In this document: positions 21,050 to 30,313 of the stretch, in pieces
How positions within the stretch are numbered: the stretch's first letter is position 1
How the letters are laid out: each line of letters begins with the position of its first letter
Origin: Microbacterium psychrotolerans
GTDB lineage: Bacteria; Actinomycetota; Actinomycetes; Actinomycetales; Microbacteriaceae
Length of the DNA stretch: 64,000 nucleotides
Assembly (NCBI RefSeq): GCF_031085295.1
Contig: NZ_JAVFWO010000001.1
Coordinates: forward strand, 954,400-1,018,399
Reading direction: 5' to 3'
The notes under the pieces: model-generated
Told to the model about the DNA's origin: nothing
Databases searched by the model: none
The model's input: only the letters and a program-made list of their open reading frames with translations
Position numbers and translations under genes: made by a program

Positions 21050-22683
21050 CCGGCTACCGCCTCCCCGCCGTCCGCGAGCGCCGCACAACACCGCCGAAGA
21101 CTGCCTACCTCGTCGCCTCGGGCGATCTGCGCGAGTCGGCGAACGCCGCCGGCTGGCCGACGCAGGTCGCGCTCGAAGTCGGCGTGACCGGTGTGCTCAA
21201 CGAGCTCGGGTGGCGGGTCATCCGCGCGAACGACGTCGATCCCGAGACCGGGCACGGGTTCATCTCGAGCCAGCGCATGGGCCTCGAGGTGTTCCAGGGC
21301 ATTCCGGCCGACGCGCCGCTCATCGTGGCGGAGGCAGTGTGGCAGTACTCGCACCACGTGCTCGCCGGCCTGCGCACGCATGAAGGGCCGATCCTCACTG
21401 TCGCGAACTTCGCCGGCGACTGGCCGGGACTGGTGGGTCTCCTGGGCCTCAACGCGGGCATGACGAAGATGGGCAAGGACTACGCGTCGATCTGGTCGGT
21501 CGACTTCACCGACGACTGGTTCAAAGCCGGCATCAAGGAGTGGACCGAGACCGGCCGCATCACCCACGATGCGTCCCACGTGCGCCCGCTTCCGGAGCTT
21601 CCCGCGACGCCAGAGGTCGAGCTCGGCCGCGCACTCGGCGACCAGCTGGTCGCCGAGAAGGCCATCATCGGCGTGTTCGACGAGGGCTGCATGGGGATGT
21701 ACAACGCGATCATCGACGACGAGCTGCTGAATCGCACCGGCATCTACAAGGAGCGGCTGTCGCAGTCCGCACTGTACGCGGAGATGCTGTCCGTGACGGA
21801 TGCCGAGGCCGACGCCGCGCGGGACTGGCTGACCGATCGCGGCATGACGTTCCGCTTCGGCACCGACGAGGCGACCGAGCTCACCGAGACGCAGGTGCGC
21901 TGGCAGATGAAGATGTACGTCGCGGCGCTCCGCATCGCCGACGACTTCGGACTCGACGCCGTGGGCATCCAATACCAGCAGGGGCTCAAGGATCTGGTGC
22001 CGGCATCCGATCTCGCCGAGGGCGTGCTCAACTCGACGGAGCGCCCGCCCGTGCTCTCGCGCGACGGCTCGCGAGAACTATTCGCCGGGCGCGCATTCCC
22101 GCACTTCAACGAGGCCGACGAGGGCGTGGCGGTGGACGCGCTCGTCACCGATCGCGTGTGGACGGCGATGGGACTCGTTCCCGACAACACGCTGCACGAC
22201 GTGCGCTGGGGCGAGGACTTCGACGGCCGGTTCGTGTGGGTTTACGAGATCTCAGGTTCGGTGCCCGCGTCGCATCTCGGCGGCTGGGACAAGGCCGAGG
22301 GTTGGCGGCAGGGGCCGGTGTTCTTCCCGGCAGGGGGGTCGACGATCAACGGCGTCTCGAAGCCGGGCGAAGTCGTGATCTCGCGCGTCTTCATCGCCGA
22401 GGGCGTCCTGCAGGCCGACATCTTCCGCGGCACCGTCGTCGAGCTGCCGGAGGAGGAGACGCAGCGTCGGAAGGATGCGACCAACCCGGAGTGGCCCATC
22501 GCCCACGTGGTGCTGCACGACGTCACGCGCGACCAGTTCATGGCCCGCCACAAGGCCAACCACGCACAGCTCGTGTACGCGCCCGATGCCGAGACCGCCG
22601 ATCGCGCGCTCGTGGCGAAGGCCGCGATGCTCGATCGCATGGGCATCAAGGTCAACCTGGTGGGTCGCGTCAGCGGGCTGTGA
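21046..22683 (+). CDS. FucI-like isomerase, probable D-arabinose isomerase
   Basis: Cytoplasmic protein of 545 residues related to the L-fucose/L-arabinose isomerase superfamily. Seen: NEXXW-like N-domain segments, GPILTVANFAGDWPGLVGLL, GVFDEGCMGMYNAIIDD (acidic residues likely bind the metal) and DAVGIQYQQGLKDLVPASD. L-fucose isomerases also convert D-arabinose to D-ribulose because the two sugars share the configuration used. The start overlaps the GH116 stop as ATGA, with CAGGAG upstream, so the pair is co-translated. In this setting D-arabinose is the expected substrate. No ribulokinase gene is in the window. Confidence 0.72.
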   Translation: MTGYRLPAVRERRTTPPKTAYLVASGDLRESANAAGWPTQVALEVGVTGVLNELGWRVIRANDVDPETGHGFISSQRMGLEVFQGIPADAPLIVAEAVWQYSHHVLAGLRTHEGPILTVANFAGDWPGLVGLLGLNAGMTKMGKDYASIWSVDFTDDWFKAGIKEWTETGRITHDASHVRPLPELPATPEVELGRALGDQLVAEKAIIGVFDEGCMGMYNAIIDDELLNRTGIYKERLSQSALYAEMLSVTDAEADAARDWLTDRGMTFRFGTDEATELTETQVRWQMKMYVAALRIADDFGLDAVGIQYQQGLKDLVPASDLAEGVLNSTERPPVLSRDGSRELFAGRAFPHFNEADEGVAVDALVTDRVWTAMGLVPDNTLHDVRWGEDFDGRFVWVYEISGSVPASHLGGWDKAEGWRQGPVFFPAGGSTINGVSKPGEVVISRVFIAEGVLQADIFRGTVVELPEEETQRRKDATNPEWPIAHVVLHDVTRDQFMARHKANHAQLVYAPDAETADRALVAKAAMLDRMGIKVNLVGRVSGL

Positions 22684-22709
22684 CCCGCCGGGTGCAGGAG
22701 GGGCAGCGG

Positions 22710-23717
22710 ATGCCGCGTGACAGCGAAGGCCGCGAGTGGACCGAGGCGACCGTCGACGGGCGCTGGCTGCGCCCGGCGCCGGCCGCTGGACCGCAGGAGC
22801 CGAGGTGGGGGCATCCCGACGGCATCCAGCTCGGACTGCATCCGCTGACAGGTCCCCGCGGTCTGCTCCGGCTGTACACGCCGTACCTCGGCCAGCCCCG
22901 CGACCGGCTGCTCAACTTCATCGCCGTCGAGCCGGTGCCCGCGGGCGGCACGGAGCGCGGCTTCTCCGAGCTGGAGCGCAGCCGCCTCGACGACGTGCCC
23001 GGACTGCGCATCTGGGCCACGGACGACCCGGACGACACCCGGCCGCAGGATCCGCGTCAGCCGTCTCGCGGACGCGTCGCGGTCGAGGACGGCGTCGAGA
23101 CCCTTACCGTCGAGCTGCTCGTGGAGCCGTTCGAGAACGGCGCAGACGTTCGGGTGCAGGTGGTGTTCCGGGCGGATCGTCCGCACGAGATCTCGCTCGC
23201 CGCCTTCCGGCAGCCGGGGTCGGCCGAGCTCGAGGCCTGCATCCTCACCGCGACTATGGGGAACTGGGCGCGGCTGCGGACGCTGCGCCTGGCCACCGAG
23301 GAGGTCACCGCCCGTGAGCTGTGGCCCCGGTACACCGACGTGCACTTCGCCGAGCACGCGCGCTTCGGCGTGGATCGGCTCGCTCGGGACGGTGGCGCGG
23401 TGACGGTCTCGGCGATCCCCGACGAGCTCGAGCCCCATCTCGCCGAGCACGCTCCGGGCACGAAGGAGCACTGGTACTACGTCGGCGTGCCTGCCGTGCA
23501 GACGTGGCGAGCCGACGACCCAGGCCCGGCGCTCGTCGCGCAGGTCAACGGCCGCTACACCTACTGGATGAGTGAGGCGCTCATTCCCGGCGGCATCGCG
23601 TTCGAGAACTTCGAGATCGTGGAGCCCTTTCGCCAGGGGCGGGTGCTGACGTTCTCGGCCGAGCCTCTGGCCCAGACCCAGCCCCACGGGCAGGCCCACG
23701 GCGCGGACGCGGGCTGA
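22710..23717 (+). CDS. Uncharacterised protein of the GH116-isomerase operon
   Basis: Soluble acidic protein of 335 residues with no signal peptide or membrane segment. I do not recognise the family. Features: LLRLYTPYLGQPRDRLLNFI near residue 60, ETLTVELLVEPFENGADVRV, HEISLAAFRQPGSAELEAC, and a C-terminal NGRYTYWMSEALIPGGIAFE followed by FEIVEPF. The alternating hydrophobic pattern suggests a beta-rich fold such as a beta-sandwich or mutarotase-like domain. ATG 22710 follows AGGAGGGG. It is the last gene of an operator-controlled operon, 26 bases after the isomerase, so a role in arabinan or D-arabinose metabolism is likely: mutarotase, a lyase or an unknown glycosidase. Confidence 0.7.
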   Translation: MPRDSEGREWTEATVDGRWLRPAPAAGPQEPRWGHPDGIQLGLHPLTGPRGLLRLYTPYLGQPRDRLLNFIAVEPVPAGGTERGFSELERSRLDDVPGLRIWATDDPDDTRPQDPRQPSRGRVAVEDGVETLTVELLVEPFENGADVRVQVVFRADRPHEISLAAFRQPGSAELEACILTATMGNWARLRTLRLATEEVTARELWPRYTDVHFAEHARFGVDRLARDGGAVTVSAIPDELEPHLAEHAPGTKEHWYYVGVPAVQTWRADDPGPALVAQVNGRYTYWMSEALIPGGIAFENFEIVEPFRQGRVLTFSAEPLAQTQPHGQAHGADAG

Positions 23718-23858
23718 TCCCGCGGCGAGGTGCGGCCGCATGCCCGTCCGCCGTACGTCCCCTGTCCACCTCGGTTGAGGTGCGCTGTGTTGGGCCGCGT
23801 CGCGCCGATACGAGGCATCTCGCTCGCCTCGCGTGCCCTTCGGGCGCATGATGGGGGC

Positions 23859-24281
23859 ATGGCGACCCTCGACGACGTACGAGTCATCGCTCTCGGGTTC
23901 CCGGGCGTGGTCGAGCGCGTCGACGGGCACCGCGGCGGGGCGTCCTGGCGCACCGCCGCCGGCGCGTTCGTCTGGCAGCGCGGGCCGAGCGGCCGCGACC
24001 TCGAGCAGCTGGCGGCGCTCGGGCGCGAGTGGCCACCGGGCGACGTCGTGGGGGTGCGGACCGACGGGCAGCAGGTGAAGCAGGCACTGCTCGAGAGCTA
24101 CCCCGACGCCTTCTTCACGATCCCGCACTTCGACGGGTACCCGGCCGTCCTCGTGCGCCTCGACGGCATCGAACCGCCGCAGCTGCGTGAGGTCGTCACC
24201 GACGCCTGGCTGCTGAAGGTTCCCCAGCGCGTCGCGAACGAATGGCTCGCCCAGAATCCGCCGACGCCACCCATCGCGTGA
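23859..24281 (+). CDS. MmcQ/YjbR-family protein
   Basis: Small protein of 140 residues with the MmcQ/YjbR fold pattern: N-terminal DDVRVIALGFPGVVERVDGH, a central substrate-like segment (WRTAAGAFVWQRG) and the C-terminal LREVVTDAWLLKVPQRVANE helix. The biochemical role of the family is not established; some members bind DNA. CATGAT lies exactly six bases before ATG 23859, pointing to a leaderless transcript. Converges with the amidohydrolase, 12 bases apart. Confidence 0.75.
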   Translation: MATLDDVRVIALGFPGVVERVDGHRGGASWRTAAGAFVWQRGPSGRDLEQLAALGREWPPGDVVGVRTDGQQVKQALLESYPDAFFTIPHFDGYPAVLVRLDGIEPPQLREVVTDAWLLKVPQRVANEWLAQNPPTPPIA

Positions 24282-24293
24282 CCCGGCAGCGCG

Positions 24294-25919
24294 TCAGAGC
24301 GCGCCGGTGTCGTGCACGGTCTCGCCGGCGACGACGGTGCGCACGATGCGGGCTGCGAGCAGCGACTCCGGTCCCGCCGCGAACGGGTCGGCGTCGACGA
24401 TCGCGAAGTCGGCGGCGAGGCCCGCTTCGAGGCGTCCGCGCGTCGCGCCGTCGCCGACGGAGGCCGCGGCATCCCGCGTGGCGTGGGTGAGCGCCTGCTC
24501 GAGGGGCAGTGCGTAGTGCGGATGCCGCGGCGCGAACGATCCGTCGAGCGCCGACTTGCGGGTGGCCGCGATGTACATGTTCGGCAGCGCATCGTGGGGC
24601 GCGGTCGGCGCGTCGGTCGAGAACGCGAGCAGCGCACCCGCCGCGACGTACTCGGGCCACGCGAAGGCCCGGTCGACCCGGTCGTCGCCCAGCATCGCGG
24701 CCCAGTTGTCGAAGATCGCGGGGTCGGCGTGCACGGGCTGCATCGACGCGGTCACGCCGAGCCGCGCCATCCGTTCGGCCGTGCCGGGCGCGGCGTACTC
24801 GAGGTGCTCGATGCGGTGCCGGCGAGCCCGGGGTCCGTTGACCTCCGCGGCATGCTCCAGCGCGTCGAGGGCGATGTCGCTGGCGAGGTCGCCGATCGCG
24901 TGCAGCGCCACCTGCAGTCCCGCGGCGTCGGCGGCGGCGACGACGGGCTTCATGTCGGCGAGCGGCCAGATGGGCTCGGCGTTCGAGCCGTTGGAATACG
25001 GATGCCGCATCGCGGCGGTGCAGGCGTCGATGACGCCGTCGACCACGAGCTTGATGCCGACCACCCGCAGCCACGGCGATCGCACCGTCGCGGCGAGCTC
25101 GGCCGCCCGGACGACCTGCGCCAGGTTCGCGGCCTCGTCGCCGGTGTTCTCGACGAACCAGTGCGCGGCGACCCGGAGCGGCAGCCGCCCGCCGCGCCGC
25201 TCGGCGGCGCGGTGGAACGCGGCGAGTCCGAGCTCGTCGAACGCCATGTCGACCGCCCCGGTCACGCCGGTCGCCGCGTAGGCGGCGAGCGTGCGCTCGA
25301 CGGCGGCGTCGCGGTCGCCGTCGTCGGTCTGGTCGGCCAGGAATGCCCAGGCGTGCACCTGAGCCGCGGTCTCGTACAGCATGCCGTCGGGCTCGCCATC
25401 GGCATCCCGCCCGATGCGGCCGCCGAGGGGGTCGGGGGTGTCGCGGGTGATGCCCAGCTCGGAGAGCGCCGCCGAGTTGAGCCAGCACGAGTGGTAGTCG
25501 TTGGCGTCGAGATACACCGGCACGTCGCCGACGGCCGCGTCGATCATGGCGGCTGTCGGGACGCCGCCGGGGATCGAGTCGAACAGCCAGCCGCGTCCGA
25601 GGACGCGTGCCGCGTCGGGCCGGGCCTCGCGTGCCGCGCGCAGGCGCTCCTGGATCTCGCCGAGCGTGCGGGCATCGGTGAGCCCGACGCGGCCGAGGGC
25701 CTCGCCCATCATGACGAGGTGGGTGTGCGCATCGGTGAAGCCGGGCAGCAGCAGTCTGCCGCCGAGGTCGATGGTCGCGGCATCCGGTCCCGCCGCAGCG
25801 GTCGCGCGCGCGGCGTCGCCCGCGAAGACCACAGAATCGCCGTCGACGACGAGGGCGTCGGCCCAGGGCTGCCTGCCGGCGGTGAAGATGCGCCCTCCGG
25901 TGTAGACGGTCGCGGTCAT
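24294..25919 (-). CDS. Amidohydrolase (YtcJ-like, metal-dependent)
   Basis: Protein of 541 residues in the amidohydrolase superfamily, YtcJ/NfdA-like branch. The small beta domain begins MTATVYTGGRIFTAGRQ, with GGRLLLPGFTDAHTHLVM carrying the HxH metal site. Later come LHAIGDLASDIALDALEH, HRIEHLEYAAP and FSTDAPTAP with the remaining metal-binding His and Asp. It ends with the typical ADFAIVDADPFA. Substrate unknown (N-formyl or cyclic amides are typical). It has a GGGAGG ribosome site and is divergent from a TetR regulator across a 17-base palindrome, so the regulator probably controls it. Confidence 0.85.
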   Translation of the reverse strand: MTATVYTGGRIFTAGRQPWADALVVDGDSVVFAGDAARATAAAGPDAATIDLGGRLLLPGFTDAHTHLVMMGEALGRVGLTDARTLGEIQERLRAAREARPDAARVLGRGWLFDSIPGGVPTAAMIDAAVGDVPVYLDANDYHSCWLNSAALSELGITRDTPDPLGGRIGRDADGEPDGMLYETAAQVHAWAFLADQTDDGDRDAAVERTLAAYAATGVTGAVDMAFDELGLAAFHRAAERRGGRLPLRVAAHWFVENTGDEAANLAQVVRAAELAATVRSPWLRVVGIKLVVDGVIDACTAAMRHPYSNGSNAEPIWPLADMKPVVAAADAAGLQVALHAIGDLASDIALDALEHAAEVNGPRARRHRIEHLEYAAPGTAERMARLGVTASMQPVHADPAIFDNWAAMLGDDRVDRAFAWPEYVAAGALLAFSTDAPTAPHDALPNMYIAATRKSALDGSFAPRHPHYALPLEQALTHATRDAAASVGDGATRGRLEAGLAADFAIVDADPFAAGPESLLAARIVRTVVAGETVHDTGAL

Positions 25920-25961
25920 GCGGGAGCCTCCCTGTGCCCGGAACCGCGTCGCGGTCCGCTA

Positions 25962-25978
25962 AACGAATACCGTTCGTT
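25962..25978. promoter_or_regulatory. TetR-type operator
   Basis: AACGAA-TACCG-TTCGTT, a perfect 6-5-6 inverted repeat in the 80-base divergent region between the amidohydrolase and the TetR gene. Confidence 0.7.
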
Positions 25979-25999
25979 ATTATGCCTCATGGAGGACGT

Positions 26000-26614
26000 A
26001 TGCCGAGACCCAGAGTGAACCTGCTGTCGGTGGAGCTGATCGCCGACGCCGCCATCGAGCTCGCCGACTCCGGCGAGCCGTTCGGCGTGAACGCCCTCGC
26101 GCGCCGTCTGGGCGTCACGCCGTCGTCGCTCTACAACCACGTGGACGGCAAGGACGCCATCATCGAGCTCATGCGCGGCCGGCTGTCGCGGCGCTATCTG
26201 CCGACGGCCGTCACAGGGGAGTGGGATGCCGTGGTCATCGGCACCCTGCGGGCACTGCGGCGCCTCTACGCCCAGCATCCGCTCATCGTCCCTCTCATCG
26301 TCGGCAAGACCATCACCGACCCCGGTGTGATCGCCGGCTACGACCGGCTCGCGACGGCGCTCGTCGACGCGGGGGTGGTCGACGACGAGGTACTCGCGAT
26401 CGTCGCCATCGTGGACGCGTACGCGATCGGGTTCGGCATGGACCTCGCCTCGCCCGACGAGATCTGGCGCCCGGACGTGCCCACTGCGACGCTCGGCCGG
26501 CTGATGGCGGGCGCGGCCGAGGGCGCCGCGCGCAGCGACGCCGCCTTCGAGATCGGCCTCGACATGCTCGTCGCCTCCCTCCGGGTGCGGATCGAAGGCC
26601 CTCAGACGCCGTGA
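26000..26614 (+). CDS. TetR-family transcriptional regulator
   Basis: Regulator of 204 residues. The N-terminal helix-turn-helix is about residues 10-48 (VELIADAAIELADSGEPFGV and LARRLGVTPSSLYNHVDGKD), ending with the conserved LYNHVDGK. The C-terminal helical domain resembles TetR_C of the tetracycline-repressor type (RALRRLYAQHPLIVPLI). ATG 26000 has GGAGG five bases upstream. Divergent from the amidohydrolase with a palindrome between them, so it probably represses both. Ligand unknown. Confidence 0.88.
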   Translation: MPRPRVNLLSVELIADAAIELADSGEPFGVNALARRLGVTPSSLYNHVDGKDAIIELMRGRLSRRYLPTAVTGEWDAVVIGTLRALRRLYAQHPLIVPLIVGKTITDPGVIAGYDRLATALVDAGVVDDEVLAIVAIVDAYAIGFGMDLASPDEIWRPDVPTATLGRLMAGAAEGAARSDAAFEIGLDMLVASLRVRIEGPQTP

Positions 26615-26621
26615 GATCCGC

Positions 26622-28019
26622 TCAGGCGGCCGCCTCCACGCCGCGGTGCGTCCGGAACAGCTTCCAGTCCGCGAGCGAGAGATCGGCGTAGGCATAGGCC
26701 CATTCGAGGATGGCCTCGCCCGCGACACGGCCTCCTCCGAGATACCCCGCCACGGCAGCGGAGGCAGGCGACTGGCCGTGCGCGCGGGCCAACGTCGCCG
26801 CGCAGGCGTCGGCGTACCAGAGGAACCCCTTGTCGTCGAGCGCGTCCATGTCGAACCCGCCCTTCTTGTCGCGGAACTGGCGGACGTAGAAATCGCGCTG
26901 CGCTCCGTACGTCGTGTGGCCGACGAAACCGAGGAACGGGTCCGACACTGCCTGGAGGATGCGCTGCATCCCGACCACGCGCCCGCCCTCGCCGTACTGG
27001 TCGATGAACCGGGAGACGGCTTCCGGCTGCTCGGCCTTCCCGTGCTCGATCAGCACGCTCCTTCCCGCCTCCTTGCCCTGCAGCAGCAGGACGCCGTCGT
27101 CGCCGTCCTGCATGGCGATGACGAGGCACCGTGTGCCCACGCTGCCCACACCGACCACGCGCAGGGCGATGTCCGACAGCCGGTACTTCTGCAGCAGAGC
27201 ACGGATGTCGATGTTCGCCGACTTCACGTACTGGTCGAAGACGCGCAGCGCGCGCTCCTCAGACTCGGCGTCGATGTGGGTCATCGTGGGCGGTGACTCG
27301 ACGAAGACGATCCGCCCCTCGGCATCGAGCTGCGTCATCTTCTTCGCCGCACGCGCGCCGGTGCGCTTCTCGGCCTCCTTGATCGCCGAATCGATGGCGG
27401 CACGCGTCTCGTCGTCCACGGCTCGCTCGGCGGCCAGGGCGTCGAAGCGGTCGTAGTAGCGCTTGAGGGGGCTGCGCTTGGCGCCTGCGCCGATCGAGCG
27501 CGCGTAGACACGCACCGCATCGAGTGACGCCTCGCGGATCACCGAGTCGGCGCGCCCGGTCGACTGTCCCGCGATGACGATGCTGGCGACCAGTCGTTTG
27601 ACGTCCCACTCCCACGGCGCCCACGCCGACTCGTCGAAGTCGTTGAGGTCGAAGACGAGCGTCCGCTGCGGAGACGCGTACAGCCCGAAGTTCGACACGT
27701 GCGCATCGCCGCATGACCCGACGCTCACGCCGCTGCTGGGCGAGCGGGCCAGGTCGGCGGCCATGAGGGCGGCGGTTCCTCGGTAGAAGGCGAAGGCGCT
27801 CGCCGCCATGCGCTCGGTGCGCAGGGGAACCAGCTCGGGGACCCGGTCGGCGTCCTGCGCGTCGAGGATGCCCATCGGATCGCGGTCGTTCGTGGGCAGC
27901 TCGGCGAGCGCCTCGCGAGGATTCTGCTGCCGCGCGGCGCGGCCCTCAGCGACGTGGTCGGCATGGGACGGCAGAGGAGCCCAGGTGCGCCCGATCGGCG
28001 ACTCGGCGGTCGTTGACAT
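26622..28019 (-). CDS. DUF2252 family protein (kinase-like fold)
   Basis: Protein of 465 residues covering the full DUF2252 domain. Family motifs are RMAASAFAFYRGTAALMAAD near residue 70, VGSCGDAHVSNFGLYASPQR near 100 and FDLNDFDES near 122. These resemble the HGDxxxxN catalytic loop and metal-binding Asp of aminoglycoside-phosphotransferase-like folds; the substrate is unknown. CACACT is exactly six bases upstream of the ATG at 28019, indicating a leaderless message. Converges with the TetR gene and is divergent from an AI-2E-type transporter. Confidence 0.85.
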   Translation of the reverse strand: MSTTAESPIGRTWAPLPSHADHVAEGRAARQQNPREALAELPTNDRDPMGILDAQDADRVPELVPLRTERMAASAFAFYRGTAALMAADLARSPSSGVSVGSCGDAHVSNFGLYASPQRTLVFDLNDFDESAWAPWEWDVKRLVASIVIAGQSTGRADSVIREASLDAVRVYARSIGAGAKRSPLKRYYDRFDALAAERAVDDETRAAIDSAIKEAEKRTGARAAKKMTQLDAEGRIVFVESPPTMTHIDAESEERALRVFDQYVKSANIDIRALLQKYRLSDIALRVVGVGSVGTRCLVIAMQDGDDGVLLLQGKEAGRSVLIEHGKAEQPEAVSRFIDQYGEGGRVVGMQRILQAVSDPFLGFVGHTTYGAQRDFYVRQFRDKKGGFDMDALDDKGFLWYADACAATLARAHGQSPASAAVAGYLGGGRVAGEAILEWAYAYADLSLADWKLFRTHRGVEAAA

Positions 28020-28073
28020 GCGCCCAGTGTGGCACTGCGATGCGCCCGCTCGTAAGGGCGGTACCCTGACCGC

Positions 28074-29165
28074 GTGACCCGCCCCGCGCCCGCGCCGCCG
28101 CCCGCTCTCTCACCGGGCCTGCGCGTGCTCGTCGTGCTCGCGACGAGCGTGGTGGTGCTCGCGGGCGTGTACTTCGCACGAAGCCTCATCGGACCGCTCG
28201 CGCTCGCGGTCGTGCTCGTCGTCATCTGCGAGCCCGTCCGCCGGCCTCTCGAGCGGCGCGGCTGGCCGCGCTGGACCGGCACCACGGCCGTCATCCTCGT
28301 CGCCTATCTGGTGCTCGTGGTGATGGGCCTGCTGCTGTGGGTGGCCGGCGTCCAGTTCGCACGGCTGGTCGCCGACTACGTGGACCAGCTGCGCGGCAGC
28401 GTCGACGGCTTCGTGGGCTGGCTGCAGTCCGTCGGCCTCGACGGAGAGGCGACGGATGCCGCGGCATCCGTCCTCGATCCCTCGGCGATCGTCCGGCTCG
28501 TCTCCAGCGTCGGCGGCACCGTGGTCGGCGTCGCGACCGCCCTCTTCTTCGTCGTGTCGTACATCATCTTCATGGCCGCGGACGCCGCGCGGTATCGCGA
28601 CGCCGAGCGCGTCTTCGGCGCCGGGCGTCGGCCCGTGCTCGCGAGGATCCGCCGCCTGAACACCGGCATCCGCCGCTATTACGTCGTGAACGCGTCGTTC
28701 GGCGCGGTCGTGGCGATCATCGACGGCCTCGCGCTCTGGGCGCTCGGCGTGCCGGCGCCCATCGTCTGGGCGGTGCTCGCCTTCGTCACCAACTTCGTGC
28801 CGAACATCGGCTTCGTGCTGGGCCTCATCCCGCCCGCCGTGCTGGGCCTGGTGGTCGGCGGATGGCCGATGCTGCTCGCGGTGATCGCGATCTACTCCGT
28901 CGTCAACGTCGTGCTGCAGGTGCTGGTGCAGCCGAAGTTCGTCAGCGACGCGGTCGATCTCAGCCTGACGCTGAGCTTCTTCTCGGTCATCTTCTGGACG
29001 TTCGTGATCGGGCCGCTCGGCGCGATCCTGTCGATCCCGCTGACGCTCTTCGTCCGGGCGCTCGTGCTCGAGGGCGATACGGGGTCGCTGTGGCTGCGGT
29101 GGCTCTCGGGCGATCGCACCGCCACGCCGGCCGCCGCGGCGCGGGATCCGCTCGCGCCTTCGTGA
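28074..29165 (+). CDS. AI-2E family transporter (first copy)
   Basis: Integral membrane protein of 363 residues in the AI-2E/PerM family. It has two N-terminal helices, a cytoplasmic segment, and a C-terminal block with FVPNIGFVLGLIPPAVLGLV and LVQPKFVSDAVDLSLTLS, the conserved end region of this family. Despite the name, most members have unknown substrates. TACCCT sits exactly six bases before GTG 28074 (leaderless). A DUF998 membrane protein follows 44 bases later. A second AI-2E protein lies at 34.0 kb. Confidence 0.85.
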   Translation: MTRPAPAPPPALSPGLRVLVVLATSVVVLAGVYFARSLIGPLALAVVLVVICEPVRRPLERRGWPRWTGTTAVILVAYLVLVVMGLLLWVAGVQFARLVADYVDQLRGSVDGFVGWLQSVGLDGEATDAAASVLDPSAIVRLVSSVGGTVVGVATALFFVVSYIIFMAADAARYRDAERVFGAGRRPVLARIRRLNTGIRRYYVVNASFGAVVAIIDGLALWALGVPAPIVWAVLAFVTNFVPNIGFVLGLIPPAVLGLVVGGWPMLLAVIAIYSVVNVVLQVLVQPKFVSDAVDLSLTLSFFSVIFWTFVIGPLGAILSIPLTLFVRALVLEGDTGSLWLRWLSGDRTATPAAAARDPLAPS

Positions 29166-29209
29166 TCCGCCGCCATCCACGCCCGCATCCCACTCCCACG
29201 GAGGCAGTC

Positions 29210-30313
29210 ATGACTCAGACCTCGCTCGATCTGCCTTCGCCCGACGGGCAGCCGTCGGTTCCGCCGCAGACGCATCGCGGACCCCGCGTGTTCGACCGGT
29301 TCAGCGAGCGCTCGCTCGAGTCCCTCGCACTCGGTGTCGGCGCGGCCTCGTTCGTCGTCGTGGCGCTCGTGGCGATGATCGCCTTCCGCTTCCAGCCGGC
29401 GCCGATCTCGGGCCCGGGCTCGGTGGGGCAGTTCGCGGCGATCGCAGCCGGCGTCGTGGCGTTCCTCGCGGTGATCGGAGGCCGGATCCTCGCCCACCGG
29501 CAGGGCGCGCACCGGCGCCTCAACCCGCTCGACTACCTCGACGTGGCCGCGCTGGCCTTCGCCCACGCCGTGATCGCACTCCTCGGCTGGACGCTGCTGG
29601 CGGTGATCCTCGAGGACGCGTTCATCGGCGCCGAGGTGTTCCCCCTGGCAGTGCTCATCCTCGCAGGCGCCACCTCGGCGATGACGGCCTACCTCGCGTT
29701 CTACTCGGCGACGCACATGGATCTGCAGCTGCTCGCCGTCGTCCTCGCGGTGTTCCTCGTCTTCGGTGTGCTCGCCAGCATGCTCACCGCCAGCGACCCG
29801 AGCTGGTGGAAGGACAACCTCAGTGCTCTCGGCATGTCGTCCAACGTATCGGCCTTCGCCTTCAACATCACGATCATCGTCGCGGGCTTCCTCGTGACCA
29901 CGCTCGCGCGGTACTCCACGCGCGGCATCCCCACCCTCAACCCCAAGGGCATCGGCCGCGTGCGCGCCACGCTCATCGTGGTCGGCGTGTTCCTCGGCAT
30001 GGTCGGGATCTTCCCGGTGGACCGGTTCTTCGCGCTCCACACCAGCGTCGCGTCGGGCATGGTGGTCGCGTTCGGCGTGCTCGTCATCGCGCTGCCGCGG
30101 TGGATCCCGTCGATGCCGAAGGCTTTCGTCGCTCTCGGCTGGCTGTTCCTCGCGGTCACCCTGCTGCTCGCGATGTTCTTCTTCGTCGGCTACTACACGC
30201 TCACCGCGGTCGAGCTGGTCGCCGGCATCCTGGTCTTCACCTGGATCGTGCTGTTCATCCGCAACGCGGCCGCCCTGGCTCAGGACGCGCGCCACGAGCC
30301 GTCAGCCGGCTGA
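29210..30313 (+). CDS. DUF998-like multi-pass membrane protein
   Basis: Protein of 367 residues with about eight to nine hydrophobic segments. The pattern LSALGMSSNVSAFAFNITII followed by VGIFPVDRFFALHTSVASGM is characteristic of DUF998 proteins, which are seven to eight-helix proteins of unknown function. ATG 29210 is preceded by CGGAGGC. Same direction as the AI-2E gene and possibly co-transcribed. Its last 12 bases overlap the end of the convergent ClC gene. Confidence 0.75.
   Translation: MTQTSLDLPSPDGQPSVPPQTHRGPRVFDRFSERSLESLALGVGAASFVVVALVAMIAFRFQPAPISGPGSVGQFAAIAAGVVAFLAVIGGRILAHRQGAHRRLNPLDYLDVAALAFAHAVIALLGWTLLAVILEDAFIGAEVFPLAVLILAGATSAMTAYLAFYSATHMDLQLLAVVLAVFLVFGVLASMLTASDPSWWKDNLSALGMSSNVSAFAFNITIIVAGFLVTTLARYSTRGIPTLNPKGIGRVRATLIVVGVFLGMVGIFPVDRFFALHTSVASGMVVAFGVLVIALPRWIPSMPKAFVALGWLFLAVTLLLAMFFFVGYYTLTAVELVAGILVFTWIVLFIRNAAALAQDARHEPSAG

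Noticed and set aside
21540..23717. A long plus-strand frame running from inside the isomerase gene into the unknown protein
   Set aside because: The first 390 codons are out of frame with the isomerase and lack coding character; the real gene starts at ATG 22710 after AGGAGGGG.
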